From Lethocerus indicus (lineage: Eukaryota > Arthropoda > Insecta > Hemiptera > Belostomatidae): 64,000 nt of DNA. This document shows, one piece after another, positions 55,226 to 64,000 of the stretch. The notes under the pieces are model-generated. The model did not search any database, was not told the DNA's origin, and worked only from the letters and a program-made list of their open reading frames with translations. The DNA lies in the NCBI GenBank assembly GCA_019843655.1, contig JACDQD010000004.1, positions 33,340,940 through 33,404,939 on the forward strand, in the 5' to 3' direction. Positions within the stretch are counted from its first letter, which is position 1. The number at the start of each line of letters is the position of its first letter. A program made the translations under genes and the position numbers.

Positions 55226-57990
55226 CGGCAAATGTATTCTCGTCTCGTAGATTTTACGAAATTGTTGCTGTAAAATGTAGAAGTTGTATTAAAATGTAGC
55301 GAAAAGAAGGAAAAATAGAAAAAAAAAAGAAAAAAAATAAAAAAAGAAAAAAAAAAAAAAAATGAAAAAGTCAGGGGACCAAACATAGAGGAAGAAAAAA
55401 AAAAAGGAAAAAAGGAAAAAAAAAAGTAAAAAATTAAAAAAAGAAAAAAATGAAAAAAAACGAAACCGAATTTTCGGGGTGTTTGTCGCGATTTTATAAA
55501 ATGGGAAATTTCAAATTATTTCTAGTGTTCCTCGAAATATGCGTCGGCCATTTTGGACACCGACACCGGCGGTTTCTACACTCGGATTTAAATTAGAATA
55601 ACTTTTATCAAAAATGTAGTCTCAGAGTCGGTCGAAACGTCCTCAATGCTCCCCCGGCATTAGCAGTATTAAACGATTTGTCCGACAATCATTTTCTGCT
55701 AGTTGCTGCTGAAATAATATATTTTGAAAAAAATCGTACTAACCCGGCCCTAAACAAACGGCAAAGAGGTTATAAACATCTGGGGAGGGTTCGGGTTAAC
55801 GAAGCTTTAATTTTCATATTTTCGCACAAGAATCTTTCGCCCGTTTGATTGTTGTGTAAAATAATTTACTTTAAACTGTCGGGACGATTTCTTAAATTTC
55901 CATATTTGACGTCTATTTGATAGAACTGAGGAAAACTAGGTGTCGTACTGTGCTTTTTGGCCAAACTCCAGTGATCCGCTACTTCGGATGTTATTTCAAG
56001 CAATTTACCGTCGGATATATTAAAAAACTCGCCTTTTTTTAAATTGTCAGGTACGTTGGTAGGTTTTTACAACTAATTTCATACCACGCTCAGTATTATT
56101 AATCCTTGTGTATTGATCATTTTTTTTCCTAATCTATTATTTGCAGTTTTCCTTTTGCCGATATGTGCCCGTTGTTCTCTGTGTTCTAAACTGTTTATGT
56201 TTCAAATTTTAGTAGTTTTTTTTCTATTTTTGTTTCCATTCTGTCATTTCCTTTCTTCATTTTATATTTTGTACAATCAATTTATTATATATGATTAGTT
56301 CTTACTGTTTTATTGCAGTTGTTTTATTTGCCCTCTGACAATAACTTTATTTTATTACAATAAAACGAAATAGATTTATTAACTAAACAGATATTTTATT
56401 ACCTTATGAAAAATTAAATAAATAATGGTGTCATTTTTGTTTTAAGTTGGTTTATTTGCCCTCTAACAATAACTTAATCGGAAGTACTTGCTGATGACGT
56501 AAATTCTAGGATAAATCTTTTAAATACATCGAAACAAGAAACTTAAGAAATTAAGAAACAGTGGGTATTTATTAAGCAGACAAAATATATTATAACGAGA
56601 AAATATACAATAAATAAAAAAAGATTTATCGCTAAATAGATATTCTATTGACTACTATTCTATAGTATTACTTTTAGTAATACTAGTATAGAATGCTTTT
56701 AGAGAAAAATCCAGGTATATTGCAGGAACGCATATAGTAAGAATATATACGGAAATAAAATCTGAAATTGAGTAAGCTATTTCCATGTAATAGATACATA
56801 CATTATATAATGTTTTTATACAATTTACAATTATACATTGTATAATGCAGTATATAATGTAGTTATTAGTTAATGGGTGCAAAAACATGCTGACTTTCTA
56901 AAGTCTCCCAATGGACATATTTAGTTTCTTTCCATTGTGTTTTTCACATGCTCCCATAATTGAAATCGCATACAATTAAATAACAACAAAAACAATTTGC
57001 ATAGTGTTTGTGGCCAGAGGAGCAGCCTGAATGGAAGGTAAATTAGCGAGGAAAAGAAAGTGGTAAGTAAACCTACCTAGGACCTTTTTTAAAATCCAAA
57101 ATGCTTTTTGTAGATGTCTTTTGTGTTAACGTATGTATACGTTTCTTCAGGGCCTAACTAATATTTTTGTACAATCAAAATGTTTGTTATAAAATTAGAG
57201 TAATTTTTAATTTTGTTTTCTTAAATGAAAGACAAAGTAATTTGGTACGATGAAATAGCAAAACTTTTTTATTGAAGCCATTGTTTACCATTTGAAGTTG
57301 AATATAACAAACTTGAACAAGAACAAAATAAAAAATTTAACAAATTGAAGTTCAGATAATAACAGTATTTAGTGACAAATTCGTAGTTAAATTTAGTTTT
57401 CACAAATTAAAAACATAAATTAAAAAGCCCAATAGTCATCTTTAATTTACACATTGAAACTGCTTCAATTATTAGTATTATAACTAATTACTGGTTTTCA
57501 ATTTACAGGGGAAAAAATCTTCTGTCTTAAAGGAAAAAATTACAAAGGGTTAAAATTCAATTAGCAGAGCTCCTAAGTATTTTAAAATGAAATATTTTTA
57601 ACATTTATTGTATATTTATAAGCCCCACCTTATAAGTGACCTTGTTAGTCATTTGGATCCAGATTAATAACATTATTAATGGATCACATTTACCTATTAC
57701 TAACAGATCAGTTTTTTCACAGAGTATTATAAAATATCTTGTTTATCAATTAGTATAGTAGTATATAGCATTAATATAACTAGTCTGGCTAACAAATTTA
57801 TTGCCTATTTATAAAAATTCGTATAAAACATTTGAGAACAAAATTGTATACATTATTTAAGAAAATGTTTATCTAAAGAATATATCGCTAAGGGTTTTTT
57901 AAAATAGAAATATGTCTAAAATTGTCTATCAATTTATAAATAAATCATATAATATTTAACAAATTTATTGCCTAAAATTCAAATTGTGTT
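55218..57990. repeat. Large duplicated block, copy A
   Basis: The left part (55218-55715) includes an A/G-rich tract at 55316-55460 and TTTTCGGGGTGTTTGTCGCG. It recurs at 60285-60826. From 55633 (GAAACGTCCTCAATGCTCCC) onward the block is repeated almost base for base from 61384 to the end of the window. Compared with copy B it lacks about 110 bp around 57787. A short open frame at 56113-56298 exists in both copies but encodes only a hydrophobic, low-complexity stretch, and I do not call it a gene. Confidence 0.9.
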
Positions 57991-60280
57991 ATAACCTGAC
58001 GTTATTGTTATCAGAACTGATTGAAATTGCTTTTAAAAATGTGTTCTCATAAATAATTAACAGAAATAATTATCTAAAAAAAATATGTATTATCAATGTC
58101 TAGTATTTTGTGGTACAAAAATCTAATTTGATGGAACTACTTTCAAATCCGTTTTACAAATATTTCACACGCGAACTAGGTTATATTCTACCTTTTATGC
58201 GTTTTTTAAGTATTAATGACAATTATCACTACAGGAGAATTTCATATATCGAGCTCAACAAGGCATATGTGATAACATATAGGAGAATACTCCATTGGGA
58301 TAAACTGCGGGGCAGTACATATATATATATATATAAACATTTCATTAATATTAATTATGTAAATAAATGCAGTAAGGCCCTTGGGCCTGAATGTGTGTAA
58401 ACATAGATATTTGTGTGTGTGTTTAAGATGTACTACATGTATTCATTGAAAATAAAGAATACGTATTTGTATTTGCTTGAGAAATAGGGTGGAAGTTTCC
58501 TTTCATCATAGTCACAGTTTATTGCCACCCTTTAAGGGCTAGTTTAAAAAATTGATTTCACCCTAGCTATACATTTAGTATAAGCACACTAAACTCTGGC
58601 AGAATAAGCCAGATTACCCAGATTTTAGAAAAAGGATTTATGATTGGCCAGAACAGAGACATTGCCTGACAGTAACATAAAATATCAGCGATTATTAATT
58701 AGTATCCTATATACAGTATTAATGTATTCTAACTAATTACTGGGTTTCAATTTACAGGAGAAAAAATCTGATCCAGATTAATAAAATTATTAATGGATCA
58801 CATTTACCCAGTACTAACAGATGAGTTTTTTCACTAAGTATTATAAAATATCTTGATTATCAATTAGTATAGTATATAGCATTAATATAACTAGTCCGGC
58901 TTTAATTTATGAGATTAAAACTTCTGTTGGGAGAAAATGATTCAGTGGTGGTTACAAGAAAGTTATGCGTTTTATAAATAAAAATATTTAACAAATTGAT
59001 TGCCTATTTATAAAAATATAGATTGTTTTATAACCTGACGTTATTGTTATCGGAACTGATTGAAACTGCTGATTTTAAATATTTTTCTCATAAATAATTA
59101 ACAGAAATAATTATCTAATAAATTATGTCATCAATGTCTAGTATTTTGTGGTACAAAAATCTAATTCGATAGAACTACTTTCAAATCCATTTTACAAATA
59201 TTTCACACACGAACTAGGTTATATTTTACCTTTTACGCCTTTTTTAAAGTATTAATGACAATTACTTTTATTTCTAAACTGGGATTCCTATAACACATTT
59301 GAGAACAAAATTGTATACATTATTTAAGAAAATGTTTATCTAAAAAATATATTGCTAAGGGTTTTTTACATAGAAATATGTCTACAATTTTCTAACGATT
59401 TATAAATAAATCATATAATATTTAACAAATTTATTGCCTAAAATTCAGATTGTGTTATAACCTGACGTTATTGTTATCGGAACTGATTGAAATCGCTTTT
59501 AAATATTTTTTCTTATAAATAATTAACAGAAATAATTATCTAAAAACATACTGTCTAAATTGTCTAAAATTGTCAATCGATTTATAAACCCCCGTATAGA
59601 ACAATGAATCTATAAGAACTAGTTTATATTTGATTTCATGTGTCCAAAGAATTGAATGAAATTGTTAAAAACACTGATTCACTTTCATTCTTACACAAAC
59701 TGATTCCCTTTCACTGTTAAACATACCAATTCTCTTTTACTTTTACACACACTCATTCTTCTTCATTCTTACACAAACTCGCTCTCTTCGCTTGTCTATA
59801 ATAAAGACCACAATAAGTCTTGAATAAAGGTCGACTGTACAATAAATAAGAAGGAAAAAACTAACGGCTTTTACATAATTTTATCAAGTATTAACGGCAA
59901 TTATTTTTATTTCCCAACTAGAATAAAATAGAAAAATGGGAGAAACAAATCTGTATGGACATTGGGGACATTATTAAATCAGTTTTCTGTAATTGTTTTA
60001 CAATCAGTTGTATTGTAGGTATTTGATTTTTTTGTTTATTATAGAACAAATGCATCGGTAATGGTCCAGTATTTAGTAGTCTGAAAAAAACCTATCGAAA
60101 CAATTTTTAAATCCATTTTGCAAATATTTGACGCGTCACTCACTCAAATGATAAATAATGACCAAACAGCTGTGTTACTGTAAAACTGTATATTCCCCAA
60201 CCGTGTATATCCTTAACCTGGACGCTTTCGAATCCGCGCCATATTTGTTTTATTGTCGCAATCGGCGACGAGTAAAACTA
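57990..60280. repeat. Spacer between duplicated blocks, itself built of repeat pieces
   Basis: Contains E copies at about 57990-58230 and 59025-59290, a partial one near 59455, and a stretch at about 58690-59020 that repeats 57480-57800 (GATCCAGATTAATAA.ATTAT, GGATCACATTTACC, AGTATTATAAAATATCTTG). At 59680-59790 there is a loose tandem of TTCTTACACAAACT.ATTC units. No gene seen. Confidence 0.7.
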
Positions 60281-60284
60281 ATAA

Positions 60285-60826
60285 AGTTATCTCGGCAAAT
60301 ATATTCTCCTCACGTAGATTTTACGAAATTGTTGCGGTAAAATGTAGTTGTATTAAAATGTAGCGAAAAAAATGGAAAAAAAAGAAAAAAATGTAAAAAA
60401 AGAAAAAAATGTAAAAAAAGAGAAAAAGGAGAATAAAGAAAGGAAAGGAAAAAATGAAAAAAGTCAGGGGGACCAAACATAGAGGAAGAAAAAAAGGGAA
60501 AAAAGGATAAAAAGGAAAAAAAAAAAAAAGTAAAAAAATTAAAAAAAGAAAAAAATGAAAAAAAACGAAACCGAATTTTCGGGGTGTTTGCCGCGATTTT
60601 ATAAAATGGGAAATTTCAAATTATTTCTAGTGTTCCTCGAAATATGCGTCGGCCATTTTGGACACCGACACCGGCGGTCTCTACACCCGGATTTAAATTA
60701 GAATAACTTTTATCAAAAATGTAGTCTCAGAGTCGGTCGAACCGTCCTCAATTTTCTCCCCCCCCCGGGATGAGCAGTATTAAACGATTCGTCCGACAAT
60801 CATTTTCTGCTAGTTGCTGCTGAAAT
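60285..60826. repeat. Partial copy C of the duplicated block
   Basis: Matches 55218-55715: TCTCGGCAAATATATTCTCC, the A/G-rich tract at 60360-60560, TTTTCGGGGTGTTTGCCGCG, AATATGCGTCGGCCATTTTG and GTAGTCTCAGAGTCGGTCGA. It stops at TTGCTGCTGAAATA, after which 557 bp of single-copy sequence (60827-61383) precede block B. Confidence 0.85.
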
Positions 60827-61383
60827 AGCCGAGGCGGAAAACATTTCGAATATGTACAAACGGACAAAGAAGAGGGAAATTGGATTCGGCCGTTCGCAAA
60901 ATTCCGCGTACGTATCGTTATTGTACTGTACTACTAACGCTTAATCGATTATCTTCCGATGTAAATAAACGTTTAAATTAACGATCTAAGTATATTTGCG
61001 TTATTGTAGAGTTCGGGCCTGCTGTGTATCGTTTCGCGTGTTTAAATATTTAATATAATAAAAATCGGAACTTTAAAATTTTCCTTATTTCAAATCTAAA
61101 TTGAAATAATGAAGTCGTAATAAATAATTCTCGTCCCTTTGTTACAGTTGGCACGGCCTTCTGTATCGGTCGGCGATGAAGGGGCTATAACAGTCAATGT
61201 CAGGTTATGTTTGTCGGCGGTCTTCACTCGACGAATGTCTATGGAACTCTGAACCTCTTCAGATCTGAAGCTCTTTTTTTTCATCCTTTCCCACCGTCTG
61301 TTTTCCCTTTCGAATGAGATTACAGTAAGTTACAGGTTACAGTGCAGAGAGTCAAGTGGTGAAAGACAGAGAGAGAGAGAGCA
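60827..61383. other. Single-copy interval between copies C and B
   Basis: No counterpart is visible elsewhere in the window. No exon could be supported; a minus-strand frame at 61096-61284 has no recognisable domain. It ends in a short (GA)n run immediately before block B. Confidence 0.4.
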
Positions 61384-64000
61384 GAAACGTCCTCAATGCT
61401 CCCCCCCCCTCCCCCGGCATTAGCAGTATTAAACGATTTGTCCGACAATCATTTTCTGCTAGTTGCTGCTGAAATAATATATTTTGAAAAAAATCGTACT
61501 AACCCGGCCCTAAACAAACGGCAAAGAGGTTATAAACATCTGGGGAGGGTTCGGGTTAACGAAGCTTTAATTTTCATATTTTCGCACAAGAATCTTTCGC
61601 CCTTTGATTGTTGTGTAAAATAATTTACTTTAAACTGTCGGGACGATTTCTTAAATTTCCATATTTGACGTATTTTGAAAGAACTGAGGAAAACTAGGTG
61701 TCGTACTGTGCTTTTTGGCCAAACTCCAGTGATCCGCTACTTCGGATGTTATTTCAAGCAATTTACCGTCGGATATATTAAAAAACTCGCCTTTTTTTAA
61801 ATTGTCAGGTACGTTGGTAGGTTTTTACAACTAATTTCATACCACGCTCAGTATTATTAATCCTTGTGTATTGATCATTTTTTTTCCTAATCTATTATTT
61901 GCAGTTTTCCTTTTGCCGATATGTGCCCGTTGTTCTCTGTGTTCTAAACTGTTTATGTTTCAAATTTTAGTAGTTTTTTTTCTATTTTTGTTTCATTCTG
62001 TCCTTTCCTTTCTTCATTTTATATTTTGTACAATCAATTTATTATATATGATTAGTTCTTATTGTTTTATTGCAGTTGTTTTATTTGCCCTCTGACAATA
62101 ACTTTATTTTATTACAATAAAACGAAATAGATTTATTAACTAAACAGATATTTTATTACCTTATGAAAAATTAAATAAATAATGGTGTCATTTTTGTTTT
62201 AAGTTGGTTTATTTGCCCTCTAACAATAACTTAATCGGAAGTACTTGCTGATGACGTAAATTCTAGGATAAATCTTTTAAATACATCGAAACAAGAAACT
62301 TAAGAAATTAAGAAACAGTGGGTATTTATTAAGCAGACAAAATATATTATAACGAGAAAATATAAGATAAATAAAAAAAGATTTATCGCTAAATAGATAT
62401 TCTATTGACTACTATTCTATAGTATTACTTTTAGTAATACTAGTATAGAATGCTTTTAGAGAAAAATCCAGGTATATTGCAGGAACGCATATAGTAAGAA
62501 TATATACCGGAAATAAAATCTGAAATTGAGTAAGCTATTTCCATGTAATAGATACATACATTATATAATGTTTTTTATACAATTTACAATTATACATTGT
62601 ATAATGCAGTATATAATGTAGTTATTAGTTAATGGGTGCAAAAACATGCTGACTTTCTAAAGTCTCCCAATGGACATATTTAGTTTCTTTCCATTGTGTT
62701 TTTTCGCATGCTCCCATAATTGAAACGCCACAATTAAATAACAACAAAAACAATTTGCATAGTGTTTGTGGCCAGAGGAGCAGCCTGAATGGAAGGTAAA
62801 TTAACGCAGGAAAAGAAAGTGGTAAGTAAACCTACCTAGGACCTTTTTTAAAATCCAAAATGCTTTTTGTAGATGTCTTTTGTGTTAACGTATGTATACG
62901 TTTCTTCAGGGCCTAACTAATATTTTTGTACAATCAAAATGTTTGTTATAAAATTAGAGTAATTTTTAATTTTGTTTTCTTAAATGAAAGACAAAGTAAT
63001 TTGGTACGATGAAATAGAAAAACTTTCTTATTGAAGCCATTGTTTACCATTTGAAGTTGAATATAACAAACTTGAACAAGAACAAAATAAAAAATTTAAC
63101 AAATTGAAGTTCAGATAATAACTGTATTTAGTGACAAATTCGTAGTTAAATTTAGTTTTCACAAATTAAAAACATAAATTAAAAAGCCCAATAGTCATCT
63201 TTAATTTACACATTGAAACTGCTTCAATTATTAGTATTATAACTAATTACTGGGATTCAATTTACAGGTGAAAAACTCTTCTTAAGGAAAAAATTAGAAA
63301 AGGGTAAAATTCAATTAGCAGAGCTCCTAAGTATTTTAAAAGAAAATATTTTTAACATTTATTGTATATTTATAAGACCCGCCTTATAAGTGACCTTGTT
63401 AGTCATTTGGATCCAGATTAATAACATTATTAATGGATCACATTTACCTATTACTCTAACAGATCAGTTTTTTCACAGAGTATTATAAAATATCTTGTTT
63501 ATCAATTAGTATAGTATATAGCATTAATATAACTAGTCTGGCTTTAATTTATGAGATAAAAACTTCTGTTGTTGTAAGAAAATGATTCAGTGGTGGTTAC
63601 AAGAAACTTAAGTGTTTTATAAATTGAAATATTTAACAAATTTATTGCCTATTTATAAAAATTCGTATAAAACATTTGAGAACAAAATTGTATACATTAT
63701 TTAAGAAAATGTTTATCCAAAAAATATATCGCTAAGGGCTTATTACATAGTAATATGTCTAAAATTGTCTAACGATTTATAAATAAATCATATAATATTT
63801 AACAAATTTATTGCCTAAAATTCAGATTGTGTTATAACCTGATATTATTGTTATCCGAACTGATTGAAATTGCTTTTAAATATGTTTTCTCATAAATAAT
63901 TAACAGAAATAATTATCTAAAAAAATACATATTATCAATGTCTAGTATTTTGTGGTACAAAAATCTAATTCGATGGAACCACTTTCAAATCCATTTTACA
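61384..64000. repeat. Large duplicated block, copy B (runs off the right edge)
   Basis: Near-identical to 55633 onward, including TTTTTGGCCAAACTCCAGTG, CGGAAGTACTTGCTGATGAC, GGCCAGAGGAGCAGCCTGAA and the E segment from about 63834. Differences are mainly single-base and homopolymer-length changes, plus the extra 110 bp near 63540. The high identity implies a recent duplication or ongoing homogenisation. Confidence 0.9.

Noticed and set aside
56113..56298. Hydrophobic 61-74-codon open frame present in both duplicated blocks
   Set aside because: Its conservation follows from the recent duplication; the peptide is low-complexity, the two copies end differently, and no splice partner or family resemblance is visible.

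Overview
This is a eukaryotic nuclear window, almost certainly from an insect. It is AT-rich, its genes are split by GT-AG introns, it carries many (TA)n microsatellites, and it contains relics of mariner, piggyBac and Jockey-like elements. The order cannot be fixed from the sequence. A hemipteran-like insect is a weak guess based on intron density and repeat load. There is nothing bacterial or viral: no operons, no CRISPR and no ribosome-binding sites.

I could rebuild five conserved protein-coding genes exon by exon, with reading phase closed at every junction. From left to right they are: (1) the 5' end of an MFSD6-type major facilitator transporter (minus strand, two exons, running off the left edge); (2) a complete sideroflexin of the SFXN2 type (minus, 8 exons, 325 aa); (3) a complete exportin-7/RanBP16 (plus, 22 exons, 1092 aa); (4) a complete HPS1 homologue, the BLOC-3 subunit (minus, 12 exons, about 648 aa); (5) a complete SMYD5-type SET/MYND methyltransferase (plus, 9 exons, 451 aa) with a very long acidic tail. 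SFXN2 and XPO7 are head to head across 813 bp of GC-richer DNA. HPS1 and SMYD5 are head to head with only 168 bp between their start codons, so they probably share a bidirectional promoter. XPO7 and HPS1 converge on a 4.8 kb intergenic stretch. These are housekeeping genes for nuclear transport, mitochondrial carriage, lysosome-related organelle biogenesis and protein methylation, and no shared pathway is evident.

Two splice-site oddities matter for annotation. HPS1 has a 296-bp U12-type AT-AC intron with an exact ATATCCTT donor. XPO7 has a GC-AG intron. The phases on both sides require both calls.

The rest is repeat sequence: a dispersed foldback MITE family with arms carrying AAGATGGCG (at least ten copies or fragments), a second dispersed family often lying close to splice sites, a mariner MITE with a transposase remnant, a dead piggyBac-like copy, several Jockey-like LINE 3' ends, local tandem repeats, and a 23-bp minisatellite made of perfect heat-shock-element arrays in a SFXN2 intron. 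The last 10 kb (about 54-64 kb) has no recognisable gene. It is a nested, long-period repeat region in which a block of at least 2.5 kb occurs twice in direct orientation about 5.75 kb apart.
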